Source: Rhodothermales bacterium
GTDB taxonomy: Bacteria; Bacteroidota; Rhodothermia; Rhodothermales; Bin80
Direction: 5' to 3'
NCBI GenBank assembly: GCA_958296045.1
Contig: CATQHT010000003.1
Coordinates: 507,246 to 571,245, forward strand
Length of the DNA stretch: 64,000 bases
The stretch's first letter is position 1. Each line of letters begins with the position of its first letter. The position numbers were made by a program, and so were the translations under genes. Shown here piece after piece: positions 18,365 to 27,581 of the stretch. A model generated the notes under the pieces. That model was not told the origin of the DNA, made no database searches, and saw only the letters and a list, made by a program, of their open reading frames with translations.

Positions 18365-19624
18365 TCAAACCTAGCCTCGACAGCGCGTGCATGCTCCTGC
18401 AGCGACTCGCTGCGCGCGCCGCGCTATGTCGGGCCCAGCCACCAAGAGACGGTCGCGCGAATACGCGATCACGCTCTGGCGACGCACAAAGTCCTCGACA
18501 CCCAGCGCGGACGCATATCGTGCCGTACCTCCCGTAGATAGCACATGATTGGGTCCAGCATAGTAATCCCCCACCGGCTCCGGTGACCAAGGCCCAACAA
18601 ATACCGCTCCACCATGGCGAACCCGTTCTAACACCGACCAGGGATGCTCAACCATGAGCTCGAGAGGCTCCGGCGCCAACGCATTCACGGTGTCTAGAGC
18701 CGCGTCCAAGTCTACCGTCACAATGATGGCACCACAGTTACGCAAGGCCGCCTCCACAATAGCACGGCGGGGACTGCATGGCACCAGGCGCTCCACATGG
18801 CACCGAACCGCTTCCGCAGTCGCACGACATGGAGTCACCAAGATGGCACGCGAACGTACATCATGCTCCGCCTGGACCAACAGGTTATGAGCCACCCACA
18901 GCGGGATGGCCAAGGCATCGGCCAAGATCACCACTGCACTTGGACCCGCCAACGAACCAATATCCACATCGCCGTATACCAGCCGCTTGGCGGTCGTCAC
19001 CCAAGCACTACCGGGGCCTACAACCTTGTCCACCTTCGGAATGGCCTCCGTGCCATACGCAAGCGCCGCTATCGCCTGCGCACCACCCGCCGCATAAACG
19101 TTGGTAAGGCCGAGCACTCGAGCCGCCGCCAAGATGCCGCCATGCGGCAACCCGCTAGGACCAGATGGCGGCGAAACCAAATGAATCTCTCCAACCTTAG
19201 CCACCTGGGCCGGCTAAGCCGTCATTAGCACGCTGGAAGGATACGCCGCGGTGCCTCCTGGCACATACAGGCCCACCCTTTCCATAGGCAGGATGCGCTG
19301 CCCCAACGTTTCGCCGTCTCCGTCATCCATATACCACGCGGCCTGGCGCTGGTGGCGATGAAAGCGCCGGATGTTGTCGGCCGCGCGCTCCAAGGTCGTC
19401 AGCCAAGAGGAGGAAGCCTGGGCATGAGCTTCATCGAGCGCTAAGTCGGGAACGCGTATTGCAGCGAGCTGCACTCCATCGTAGCACCGGGCAAAGTCCT
19501 TAAGGGCCGCATCACCCTCCTACCGCACCCGCGCGATGACACGCCTTTCGCGATCCTCTAGGTCGCGGTCTGCGGCCACCTGGGAAGGCACCCTCCACGC
19601 AGACCGCTCGAATAGCGGAATCAT
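18361..19624 (-). pseudogene. hisD: histidinol dehydrogenase with two amber codons and a frameshift
   Basis: HisD makes the last two NAD-dependent oxidations to histidine. The frame starts at ATG 19624 (MIPLFERSAWRVPSQ). It is broken by TAG at 19520-19522 (…ARVR-stop-EGDAALKDFA) and TAG at 19214-19216 (SSVLMTA-stop-PAQVAKV), then continues through PGGTAAYPSS, YAAGGAQAIAALAYGTE, VVGPGSAWVTTAKRLVYGDV and HVLSTGGTARYASALGV. A frameshift in a GC run (18409-18425) hides the ancestral end SLQEHARAVEARFE, whose TGA overlaps the hisC start. Total length matches the family (about 421 codons). Three lesions make decay more likely than error. Confidence 0.85.
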
Positions 19625-19641
19625 CAATGGCGAAAAACGCC

Positions 19642-20025
19642 CTAACGATCCCTGTCTGGCGAACTGAGAAAATTCAGGTCGGGCAAGCCATGGAACTCGA
19701 AGTCAGGAAGGAACTCCTCCCTGACATGCTGAATCGTCTCGCTCAGCCCGCGAATAAACTTGGCAAAATCTTCCTTGTACAGAAATATCTTGTGCTTCTC
19801 GTACCGGTTGTCGTCCACACGCTTGCTTTCGGTCACGACGATAAAGAAGTCGGTTCCCGACCGGGTCGGCTTTACATCAAAAAAGTAGGTCCGACGTCCA
19901 GCAGGCACGCGCTTGGAAAAGACCTCGTCGCGGTAGTGCGCAGACCCGCCGCCTCTGCGCCGTTTCCCGCCATGTGGCTCCCTGTCGTGCCGTGATAAAC
20001 CAGTACGGGGGGCAGAATCATTCAT
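19642..20025 (-). CDS. DUF3276 / PUR-fold protein
   Basis: A 127-residue protein with a basic, Gly-rich start (HGGKRRRGGGSAHYRDEVFS) and a PUR-type nucleic-acid-binding fold: RRTYFFDVKPTRSGTDFFIV, TESKRVDDNRYEKHKIFLY and KEDFAKFIRGLSETI. DUF3276 is widespread in Bacteroidota and related phyla and distantly resembles eukaryotic Pur-alpha; a DNA- or RNA-binding role is likely but unproven. The stop is TAG at 19642-19644, 17 bp before the hisD start. If that TAG were read through, only six more residues would follow before TGA. It is probably cotranscribed with the purine phosphorylase gene upstream. Confidence 0.85.
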   Translation of the reverse strand: MNDSAPRTGLSRHDREPHGGKRRRGGGSAHYRDEVFSKRVPAGRRTYFFDVKPTRSGTDFFIVVTESKRVDDNRYEKHKIFLYKEDFAKFIRGLSETIQHVREEFLPDFEFHGLPDLNFLSSPDRDR

Positions 20026-20077
20026 GAGTTCGGCAGCAGTTTTCGACTGTAGACCTGCAAAATGAGAAATGCGACGC

Positions 20078-20893
20078 TCAATTGCAAATCACTGGGCCCG
20101 CGCCCTCGCTTTGTCCAGGCGCATGGCGCACAATCGCTGGCAGCAGCATCTTCAGGGGCCCACTCATAGCCTTACCGGCCGTTAACACATCCTGATGCGC
20201 CAGCACACCTTGGGTTAGCCCCGCCGCGGGATTGGTGATGACCGCCAGACCCAGCACCGCCATCTGTAGCCGCCTCGCCTCTAGCACCTCTGGCACGGTC
20301 GACATGCTGACAGCATGGGCTCCAAAACGCATCGCGTATCGAATCTCCGCTGGCGTCTCGTAGCAAGGACCAGGCATCCACAGCATCGTGCCCTGCCGCA
20401 CATTGATTCCTAGGCGGAGTGCCGCCTCCCTGGTACGCTGCGCCCACGGCCGGTCATACGGCGCGGCAGCGCCCACCCTCCCAGGCGACAGACCCGGCCC
20501 CACGCGCATATGGTCGCCGATAAGCATGATGGTGCCCGCTGGCATGCCTATGCCTCCCGCACTGCTGGTAATGACGGCGCTCGTGGCACCCATACGTTGC
20601 GCCATACGCAGCGGAAAGGTGATCCGCCTAGCTGAATGTCCTTCGTACAAGTGGGCCCGACCCTGCATCACGGTGACGCGCCGAACGCCTATCCTGCCCG
20701 CAATGATGCGACCCTGATGTCCGGGAACAGACGGTACCGGATAACCGGCAATCTCGCGGCTGAAATACTCGACCCTATCCTGCACCAGCTCCGCAAGCGC
20801 CCCCAGCCCCGACCCCAGAACGATCGCTACGCTCGGCTGGGAGCAGACATCATGAAACTGACTCACAGCAGTGCCAATAGCCAGCAACGTCAC
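20078..20893 (-). CDS. purine nucleoside phosphorylase
   Basis: A 271-residue PNP of the trimeric PunA/DeoD-2 type, which cleaves purine nucleosides with phosphate to base and ribose 1-phosphate. Motifs: phosphate-binding IVLGSGLGALAE at residue 25 onward, GYPVPSVPGHQGRIIAGRI, VMQGRAHLYEGHS, MLWMPGPCYETPAEIR, GAHAVSMSTVPEVLEAR and ITNPAAGL. Length is normal. The usual LSHEEV near the C-terminus reads LAHQDVL here. It starts 24 bp behind the isomerase gene on the same strand. Together they suggest linked nucleoside and sugar salvage. Confidence 0.9.
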   Translation of the reverse strand: MTLLAIGTAVSQFHDVCSQPSVAIVLGSGLGALAELVQDRVEYFSREIAGYPVPSVPGHQGRIIAGRIGVRRVTVMQGRAHLYEGHSARRITFPLRMAQRMGATSAVITSSAGGIGMPAGTIMLIGDHMRVGPGLSPGRVGAAAPYDRPWAQRTREAALRLGINVRQGTMLWMPGPCYETPAEIRYAMRFGAHAVSMSTVPEVLEARRLQMAVLGLAVITNPAAGLTQGVLAHQDVLTAGKAMSGPLKMLLPAIVRHAPGQSEGAGPVICN

Positions 20894-20916
20894 GGACTAG
20901 GGTGCGGATCGCGAGC

Positions 20917-21801
20917 CTATAGGAGGGGCAGAAGCGTTTCGGCCGACCGGCGCACATGCATCTCAAAGAAGTCAGCGCTGAAGACGCTGCTACCGTGGTC
21001 ATGTAGAAACTTGCGCTCTGACTCGGAAATGCCTTCGGGGTTCGGATCCACGCTGCCAGGCCACCGATTGGCTGGCGTCCGGTCCAATGGTGGACAAAAC
21101 TCTACAGAAAGGGCCCCATCGTAACCCACCTCGCGGAGCGTGCCGACGATAGCAGGCCAATCAAGGCTGCCCATACCACAGGCCATCCGGTTGTTGTCAG
21201 CCACATGAAAGTTGACCAGGCGGCTGCTGCACGTGCGAATAGCCGCCAACGGGTCGTCTTCCTCTACATTCATGTGAAAGATGTCCAGGCATACGCCACA
21301 CTCTGGACCTACGGCTTCAGCCAGGGCCATAGCCTGAGCCCCCCGATTGATGAAATACGTCTCAAACCTGTTGATGGGCTCCACACCGATCTTGACTCCG
21401 CATCGCAACCCATAGTCGTAGCACTCCTTCAGCGCCTGTACACACCACACCCATTCCTTGTCTGGTGTAGAGTCTGGCACAAGCTTACCGACAGTGCCGG
21501 GTACCACGCTGATCACCTCGCCGCCCAGCTCCGCCACCATCGTGATGCAGTCTTTAACATATTGCACACTGCAAACCCGCTGCTCTTCGTCTTTGGCAAG
21601 CAGGTTCCGTTCGTCGAGCATGAGCGTGACACTACCCCAACAGCGGACCCCGTGCGCGTCCAATAGCGTGCGGACAGCTCCGGTGTCGTAGCGCCCGGGC
21701 TCTCCCTGAATCTCCAAGCTCAGGTAGCCATACCTAGCCAGCCGCGCAACGGTAACCTCGATGGGCTCCGCCTTCATCCAGTTGTGTATCGCAAGATGCA
21801 T
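20917..21801 (-). CDS. sugar phosphate isomerase/epimerase, TIM barrel
   Basis: A 294-residue protein of the xylose-isomerase-like TIM-barrel family (AP endonuclease 2 superfamily), whose members epimerise or isomerise sugars and inositols. Metal-site residues are recognisable: Glu in IGVEPINRFETYF, Asp-His in CGVCLDIFHMNVEEDD, and Glu in YDGALSVEFCPPLD. It directly follows the ABC permease gene (gap 18 bp) and is the last gene of the transporter group. It probably converts the sugar or polyol brought in by that transporter. The exact substrate is unknown. The stop codon is TAG. Confidence 0.85.
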   Translation of the reverse strand: MHLAIHNWMKAEPIEVTVARLARYGYLSLEIQGEPGRYDTGAVRTLLDAHGVRCWGSVTLMLDERNLLAKDEEQRVCSVQYVKDCITMVAELGGEVISVVPGTVGKLVPDSTPDKEWVWCVQALKECYDYGLRCGVKIGVEPINRFETYFINRGAQAMALAEAVGPECGVCLDIFHMNVEEDDPLAAIRTCSSRLVNFHVADNNRMACGMGSLDWPAIVGTLREVGYDGALSVEFCPPLDRTPANRWPGSVDPNPEGISESERKFLHDHGSSVFSADFFEMHVRRSAETLLPLL

Positions 21802-21819
21802 AGCCTGCTCTCTTCAATG

Positions 21820-22791
21820 TTATGCGGCGCTGCGCGCAGCCCGCGCGGCCGCCAAGCGGCGGACTATCTCGTCAGCCGCCACACCGCACAGGATTACCGC
21901 GCCAATAATAGCAAATTCCAGCTGCGTAGGTATGCCGAGGATGTTTATCGCGTTGTACAAGAGGCGCAATACCGCCGCACCGATCACCACTCCAGCTATA
22001 GACCCTTCGCCACCACGCAGACTGCAGCCGCCCAACACCGCGGCAGCGATAGCATAAAGCTCATAAAAGCCTCCTTGCGCTGCCGGTTGCACAGAGTTGA
22101 CGTCAAGCGCAAACAGCAACCCGCCCAGCGCCGCCGTCAGCGCAGCAATGACGTATGCTACCACAACCATGCGGCGGGTGTTGATGCCGCTGTAGCGCGC
22201 TGCCTCCTCGTTGTGGCCCAGAGCCTTTATGTAGCGTCCCCACACGGTCCGATTCAGCAACAACGCACTCAACACCGCTAGCACGAGCATTATCAGAAAA
22301 GGGATGGGAATCCCAAAGGACGCCGTTACGCTTATCCTGCCGATCGCCAATTGCCGGAGCCCATCAAAGCCCATCCCGAAGCCCTGCGTCTGGTCACCGG
22401 TGATCCAACGCGCCAAGCCGCGATAGATCAGCAGCCCGCATAGCGTCACAACGAAGGGCTGAAGCCTGAGCCTGGTTACCAGCGCGCCGTGCAACAGACC
22501 GATCGCCAGCGCTGCGCCGAGCGCCGCCGTCAACACCACCGGAACGCTCCACCCTTGGTCAGCCAGGAGCAGGGGCACCATCACGCCTATCAGCCCTACC
22601 ACGCTGCCGGTAGATAGGTCAATTCCGCCAGCAATAATCACAAAGGCCGCCCCAATGCTAATAATGCCGAAGAGGCCGGTCCAGCGCAGCGTGTTCTGCA
22701 GGTTGTAGCCGGTCAAGAAGTTCGGCTCCAGCACCGCCGTCAAAACAAAAACGGCGACCAGCACGCCACTGATGCCAGCGATCTTTCTCAT
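21820..22791 (-). CDS. ribose/xylose-type ABC transporter permease
   Basis: A 323-residue inner-membrane permease of the BPD_transp_2 family (RbsC/XylH/YtfT type) with eight to ten hydrophobic spans. Conserved blocks are IISIGAAFVIIAGGIDLSTGS, LNRTVWGRYIKALGHNEEAA, SGINTRRMVVVAYVIAALTA and GYELYA-like FYELYAIAAAVLGGCSLRGGE. The start ATG overlaps the stop of the ATPase gene (ATGA), so stoichiometry is coupled. Together with the double ATPase and the binding protein it forms a complete importer for a monosaccharide or polyol. Confidence 0.92.
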   Translation of the reverse strand: MRKIAGISGVLVAVFVLTAVLEPNFLTGYNLQNTLRWTGLFGIISIGAAFVIIAGGIDLSTGSVVGLIGVMVPLLLADQGWSVPVVLTAALGAALAIGLLHGALVTRLRLQPFVVTLCGLLIYRGLARWITGDQTQGFGMGFDGLRQLAIGRISVTASFGIPIPFLIMLVLAVLSALLLNRTVWGRYIKALGHNEEAARYSGINTRRMVVVAYVIAALTAALGGLLFALDVNSVQPAAQGGFYELYAIAAAVLGGCSLRGGEGSIAGVVIGAAVLRLLYNAINILGIPTQLEFAIIGAVILCGVAADEIVRRLAAARAARSAA

Positions 22792-24296
22792 GCCATCACC
22801 GGATGCAACCCTGCCGCTAATCGCATGATGCGCCTCTCGGTGATTTCGCTGCCCGTTAGACTTCCGGCTATATGCCCCTCGTGCATCACAACGACCCGAT
22901 CGGCCACCTGCAGAACCTCTTCCATCTCGCTACTGGCAAATGCTATGGCCATCCCTGCTCTGGCCAACTCACGCATCACCCCGTAAATCTCCTGCTTTGC
23001 ACCCACATCGATGCCGCGCGTCGGCTCATCCATCAGCAGCACCTTCGGACGTAACAGCAGCCACTTTCCCAGCACCACCTTCTGCTGATTGCCGCCTGAC
23101 AGCAGACGCACCATGCTGCTCCGCCGAGCCTTATCGATACCTAAGCGCGCACAGAGCTCTAAGCAGCGTGCCCGCTCCCAGCTGCGCGCTACCGACACCG
23201 CCCGATGGCGCAAGGCAAACGCAGCTAACGTCATGTTGTGCTGCACGGACATCTGGAGCACCAGCCCCTGGCCCGCGCGATCCTCGGGAACCAACGCCAG
23301 ACCTGCGGCCATCGCAGCGGTTGGGTCGCCAAACATGACCTGCTGCCCGTTCACTAGGATCCGCCCAGCAGCCCGCGCGTCCAGACCAAAAAGCGCATTG
23401 AGCAGCGCGGTTCGACCAGCACCGACGAGGCCCGCCAAACCCACAACTTCGCTGCGATGCAGAGACAGCGTGACCTCCTGCTCCGGCCACGTTGAGGTAG
23501 CCACACCCGATGCTTCCAACACCGGCTCCGTTGGCTGCTGCGTAACGGCCGGCCGACGCCACCGCTTGAGCTCGCGCCCAACCATGGAACGTACCATAAC
23601 GTTGCGGCAGATGTCTTTGCCTTCCAGCTCCGCAACGTTGCGCCCATCCATCAGCACACAGACGCGATCCGCCAGCATCTCCACCTCACGCAGCCGATGC
23701 GACACGTACAGGATGGCCACGCCAGAGCGCTTAAGTTCGTCGATAACGTCAAAAAGGCGCTGCGCTTCCTCTTCGGACAGACTGGATGTCGGCTCATCCA
23801 TAATGATGAGGCGCGCGTCGGACGCTAGGCTACGCGCAATCTCCAGAAGCTGGCGCTGCCCCATGGGTAAGGCGGCCACCGGGGTCTCAGGCGACAGCTG
23901 CAACCCGACTCGGGCCATAATCCGTTTGGCGCGCTCCGCCAATGCGTGCTGCCGAATCCAACCCGCCCGGCGCGGCTCACGACCCAGAAAGATGTTGGCA
24001 CCCGCACTCAGGTTGGGCAACAGGCTGAGCTCCTGGTGTATCAGCACGATGCCAAGCCTCGCGGCTTGGCACGCAGAGCTGAACGTGACGGGCACCCCTT
24101 CCCAGTGCAGATGTCCGCCGTCCATGGACAGGACACCAGCCAGCACCTTCATCAGCGTGCTCTTGCCCGCGCCGTTTTCTCCGATAACCCCGAGTACCTG
24201 ACCGGCATACACCGTCAGACTGACCTGCCGCAGCGCCACCACCCCCGGAAAGCGTTTGGTGACCCGCTCCGCAACCAGGAGTGGCTGCTCGGTCAT
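22788..24296 (-). CDS. sugar ABC transporter ATPase, two ABC domains (RbsA/MglA type)
   Basis: A 502-residue protein with two fused ABC cassettes. The first has Walker A GENGAGKSTLMKVLAG (about residue 37), signature LPMGQRQLLEIARS and Walker B LIIMDEPTSSLS. The second has the degenerate Walker A GLVGAGRTALLNALFG, signature LSGGNQQKVVLGKWLL and Walker B VLLMDEPTRGIDVGAKQEIY. This asymmetry is normal for RbsA/MglA, where only the first site is fully active. It powers import through the permease at 21820. The ATG directly follows the TAG of the binding-protein gene, with no gap. Confidence 0.95.
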   Translation of the reverse strand: MTEQPLLVAERVTKRFPGVVALRQVSLTVYAGQVLGVIGENGAGKSTLMKVLAGVLSMDGGHLHWEGVPVTFSSACQAARLGIVLIHQELSLLPNLSAGANIFLGREPRRAGWIRQHALAERAKRIMARVGLQLSPETPVAALPMGQRQLLEIARSLASDARLIIMDEPTSSLSEEEAQRLFDVIDELKRSGVAILYVSHRLREVEMLADRVCVLMDGRNVAELEGKDICRNVMVRSMVGRELKRWRRPAVTQQPTEPVLEASGVATSTWPEQEVTLSLHRSEVVGLAGLVGAGRTALLNALFGLDARAAGRILVNGQQVMFGDPTAAMAAGLALVPEDRAGQGLVLQMSVQHNMTLAAFALRHRAVSVARSWERARCLELCARLGIDKARRSSMVRLLSGGNQQKVVLGKWLLLRPKVLLMDEPTRGIDVGAKQEIYGVMRELARAGMAIAFASSEMEEVLQVADRVVVMHEGHIAGSLTGSEITERRIMRLAAGLHPVMA

Positions 24297-25343
24297 CTAC
24301 TCTCCGACGAGCTCATTGAGCTCCGCGCGGAAGGCCTCGACGTTGTCGCGCGTGATTGAGCGGGCCGGGATATCGATAAAACGACTTTCGGGGATCACTG
24401 AACGGTCTCCACGGACCAGCGCCGCGAGCACCCGCACCGACTCGTAGCCGTACCGGTACGGGTTCTGCACCACGGTGCCAGCCACATCCCCGTCTTCGAT
24501 AGCCTGCAGCACAACCTCATCCTCATCAAAACCCACGATTGCGATCTGATCCAGTTTGCCAGCTTCGCGCACGGCCTCCAAAATCTGGACCGGATTGTAG
24601 ACAAACAACCCAATCATACCATCCACGTCTGGGTAGCGCACCAACGCATCTTCCGCCTGGGCTTTGGCACGCGCGAAGTCGAACTGATCGACGCGTGTGT
24701 CGAGCACCGTAAAGCGCTGGCCCTCAATGGTCGCATCCACCGGGTCGCGGCGCGTATTGTCCATGCTCCGATCCATCAGCTCATCGATGACGCCCTGGCG
24801 ACGCAGGTCGGCATTGAGCTGGCCCACGCGCCCGACAAAGAGAATCACGCTGCCGCCATCCGACATGGCAGCCTTCACCAAGCGGCCACACATGCGGCCT
24901 GCCTCGTAGTTGTCCATGCCGATATACACCTGCCGTTCGCTGTCTGGCGCGTCAGAGTCGTGCGTAATCAGGTGCGTGCTGCGCGCTATCTCATTCAAAA
25001 AACCCAGCTGGTTGGTCGGGTCCAGCGGCGTGATAGCGATGCCATCGGCTCCGCGCGCCAAGAGGTCTTGCGCCATGCGCCGCTGATCCGCCGCGGTGCC
25101 ATCCGGCGGCATCAGCACCTCCACCTCAACGTCGTACTCCTTGGCCGCATCCTCGGCACCCTTAGCCGCGATCACCCAGAATGAGGCGATACCATTGGTG
25201 ATGAAGCCTACCAGTGGCTTCTTATCAAGGCTGTCGGCTGGCGCACACGCGCCGCCGCCTAAGAGCGGGCCCAACGCCAAAAGGCACACCAGGGCCACCA
25301 GACCTGGCCGCACTGGCCATAGTGAGTTCATATCGCGCAGCAA
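24297..25343 (-). CDS. sugar-binding lipoprotein of the ABC importer
   Basis: A 348-residue periplasmic-binding protein of the ribose type (Peripla_BP_4). The signal peptide ends in lipobox LGGGAC, so it is anchored as a lipoprotein. The mature part begins KKPLVGFITNGIASFWVIAA. Hinge and sugar-site blocks include LARGADGIAITPLDPTNQL, HDSDAPDSERQVYIGMDNYE, GMIGLFVYNPVQI and IVGFDEDEVVLQAI. It delivers the sugar to the permease. Its TAG stop abuts the ATPase ATG. The gene follows the SDR dehydrogenase gene by a few bases. The ligand cannot be told. Confidence 0.92.
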   Translation of the reverse strand: MLRDMNSLWPVRPGLVALVCLLALGPLLGGGACAPADSLDKKPLVGFITNGIASFWVIAAKGAEDAAKEYDVEVEVLMPPDGTAADQRRMAQDLLARGADGIAITPLDPTNQLGFLNEIARSTHLITHDSDAPDSERQVYIGMDNYEAGRMCGRLVKAAMSDGGSVILFVGRVGQLNADLRRQGVIDELMDRSMDNTRRDPVDATIEGQRFTVLDTRVDQFDFARAKAQAEDALVRYPDVDGMIGLFVYNPVQILEAVREAGKLDQIAIVGFDEDEVVLQAIEDGDVAGTVVQNPYRYGYESVRVLAALVRGDRSVIPESRFIDIPARSITRDNVEAFRAELNELVGE

Positions 25344-25349
25344 GCTGTA

Positions 25350-26108
25350 TCAAATGCCAAAGGTACGGCCGCCATTAATGGTCAGAAACTGCCCGGTAAG
25401 GAATGACGCCTGCTCACTCGCATAAAACACGGCGGCGCCACCGATGTCGTCCGGTACCCCCCAACGCCCAGCCGGGATAGTCTTGAGATATGCGTCCTTT
25501 ACAGGCTGTGGGTCCGAAGCGTGCCGCTCGGTCGGAATCCAGCCTGGAGAAATCATGTTGACCGTAATCCCGTACGGCGCAAGCTCCGTCGCCAGACTGC
25601 GAGAGAATCCCACCTGGCCGCCCTTGGCCGCAGCATAAGCCGTGAATGGCGCCACGCCCATCGAGTACACCTCGGAAATGATGTTGATGATGCGTCCCCA
25701 GCGGCGACGTTTCATGCCTGGTACGCATGCGCGGCACAACAGGTACGGGCTCCTGACAAAATAGTCGAGCATCTCCTGGTAGAATTCCCACGAGTACTCT
25801 TCCAGCGGCCGTTTCGGCTGCGCTGGCGTGGCGTTGGGAATCAGGATATCTACAGGACCCAGCGTCTCGGTCACCTGCTGCACCATGGCGGTCACATGCT
25901 GCTCGTTGGTGACATCCGCGCGTACCAGGATGCCGGTCCCGCCAGCGGATTCTAGCTCCGCATACGCCGCACGCGCGCGCACCTCGTTGTTGGAGAAGTT
26001 CATAGCAACACGCGCGCCAGCGCGCGCCAGCGCAAATGCCATGGCCTTGCCCAAACCGGTAGTGCTCCCGGTGACTAATGCAACACGATTCAACAGAGAA
26101 CAACTCAC
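25350..26108 (-). CDS. short-chain dehydrogenase/reductase
   Basis: A 252-residue classical SDR. The cofactor loop TGSTTGLG lies at residues 13-20, NAT near 92 stands for the NAG motif, the catalytic pair is Y158 and K162 (YAAAK), with S145 as the usual Ser, and SPGW is the typical PG turn. Such enzymes oxidise or reduce sugars, polyols or acyl carriers with NAD(P). It sits between the DUF1501 gene and the sugar transporter genes on the same strand, so oxidation of the imported sugar or polyol, or of a product of the PSD1/DUF1501 system, is likely. The substrate is unknown. Confidence 0.9.
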   Translation of the reverse strand: MSCSLLNRVALVTGSTTGLGKAMAFALARAGARVAMNFSNNEVRARAAYAELESAGGTGILVRADVTNEQHVTAMVQQVTETLGPVDILIPNATPAQPKRPLEEYSWEFYQEMLDYFVRSPYLLCRACVPGMKRRRWGRIINIISEVYSMGVAPFTAYAAAKGGQVGFSRSLATELAPYGITVNMISPGWIPTERHASDPQPVKDAYLKTIPAGRWGVPDDIGGAAVFYASEQASFLTGQFLTINGGRTFGI

Positions 26109-26141
26109 ACGGACAGAGATAAAGAAAGGCTCAACAGTGAC

Positions 26142-27581
26142 TCAGGTAAGGATAGCATCAATCACGCGGCCACCGACATCGGTCAGGCGAATGTCGCGCC
26201 CGCTAAAGCGGTACGTCAGACGTTCGTGCTCCATCCCCAACAAGTGCAGCATCGTGGCGTGCAGGTCATGGATAGTAGTAACATTTTCCACTGCGCGGTA
26301 CCCGTACTCATCGGTGGCGCCGTACGTGGTGCCGCCACGAATGCCTGCGCCAGCCAGCCAGATGCTGAACGCCGACGGGTTGTGGTCCCGACCGTCGGTA
26401 CCCTGCGCAAAGGGGGTGCGGCCAAACTCCCCAGCCCACACCACCAGCGTATCCTCAAACATGCCGCGTGCCTTGAGGTCCTGCAGCAACCCGGCTATCG
26501 GCTGGTCTACAGCATGCGCGTTGCGCGTGTGGCCGTCAATAAGGCGGCTGTGCTGATCCCAGCGATCGGCTTGGACGCGCGGACAGGTGAGCTCCACAAA
26601 GCGCACGCCCCGCTCCACCAAACGTCGCGCCAACAGGCATTGCGCGCCGTAGCCGCGGGTATATGTGTCGTCTGAATCCATGCCATACAGCCTCCGCGTA
26701 GCTGCAGACTCGGTGGCCAGATTTGTTAGCTCCGGCACCGACGTTTGCATACGAGACGCCAGCTCATAGTTGGCGATCGCGCTCTCGATCTGGCCTGCCT
26801 GACCCAGACGCCCAAGGAGCGTTTCATCTGTCTGGTTGATAAGATTGAGCTTGCGCTGCTGCAGCTCCGTAGTCGGCTCCAGCGGATCAATGTTGGCCAA
26901 CGGCACATCGCCCGCGCGAAAGATCGAACCCTGGTACGACGCTGGCAAAAAGCCGCTGTTGAAGTTGTCCAGGCCTCCGGGCGGGATAAGGCCACCATCA
27001 AGCACCACATAGCCGGGTAAGTCCTGATTATCGCTGCCCAATCCGTAGGTGATCCATGACCCCATCGACGGACGACCCTGCAAGCCATGCCCCGTATGCA
27101 GAAAGTAGTTGGCATTGGTATGCTCTGGAAAGTCCGCCACCATGGAGCGGATTACCGCCAGGTCGTCCGCGCAGCTTCCGATGTGCGGAAACAAATCACT
27201 GACCTCCATGCCGCATTCCCCGTAGCGCCGAAAATCCCACGGACTCTTGAGGATCTTACCGATGCTGTTAAACTGCGTAGCGTCGACCGCAAACTTCAGG
27301 TGAGGATCTTCGCCATGCTCTCTAGCTAAGCGCGGCTTGGGATCAAAGCTGTCCACCTGCGACACGCCGCCGTCCATATACAAGAAGATGACGCTGCGGG
27401 CTTTGGGTACCCGATGCGGAGCACGAGGATGAAGCGGTGCGGGCGGATCGGCGCGAAGGCGGCGCCCGAACGGCGCGCTGCCCAACAGGCCCATAAGGGC
27501 CACGCCGCCGAACCCGTTGCGGCAGAGCGCAAGCATCTCGCGACGGGTCATGCGGCATCGGAGGCGATGAGGACTGGACAT
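26142..27581 (-). CDS. DUF1501 protein, probable Tat-exported
   Basis: About 479 residues from the ATG at 27581, chosen because it overlaps the TGA of the PSD1 gene (TGATG). The N-terminus has a twin-arginine-like signal (TRREMLALCRNGFGGVALMG). DUF1501 belongs to the alkaline-phosphatase/sulfatase fold; visible blocks are IFLYMDGGVSQVDSFDPKP, GYVVLDGG, FVELTCPRVQADRWDQHSRL, VVWAGEFGRTPFAQG and GRDHNPSAFSIWLAG. DUF1501 genes nearly always accompany a PSCyt/PSD1 gene, as here, and are known mainly from Planctomycetes and Verrucomicrobia. The activity is unproven; a role in polymer breakdown at the cell surface is assumed. Confidence 0.9.
   Translation of the reverse strand: MSSPHRLRCRMTRREMLALCRNGFGGVALMGLLGSAPFGRRLRADPPAPLHPRAPHRVPKARSVIFLYMDGGVSQVDSFDPKPRLAREHGEDPHLKFAVDATQFNSIGKILKSPWDFRRYGECGMEVSDLFPHIGSCADDLAVIRSMVADFPEHTNANYFLHTGHGLQGRPSMGSWITYGLGSDNQDLPGYVVLDGGLIPPGGLDNFNSGFLPASYQGSIFRAGDVPLANIDPLEPTTELQQRKLNLINQTDETLLGRLGQAGQIESAIANYELASRMQTSVPELTNLATESAATRRLYGMDSDDTYTRGYGAQCLLARRLVERGVRFVELTCPRVQADRWDQHSRLIDGHTRNAHAVDQPIAGLLQDLKARGMFEDTLVVWAGEFGRTPFAQGTDGRDHNPSAFSIWLAGAGIRGGTTYGATDEYGYRAVENVTTIHDLHATMLHLLGMEHERLTYRFSGRDIRLTDVGGRVIDAILT

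Noticed and set aside
4896-19624. Reassignment of TAG to glutamine throughout the genome
   Set aside because: TAG ends murA (in tandem), cas6e, cas7e and the sugar-binding gene, in two of these with the next start right behind. Partial suppression stays open as a finding.
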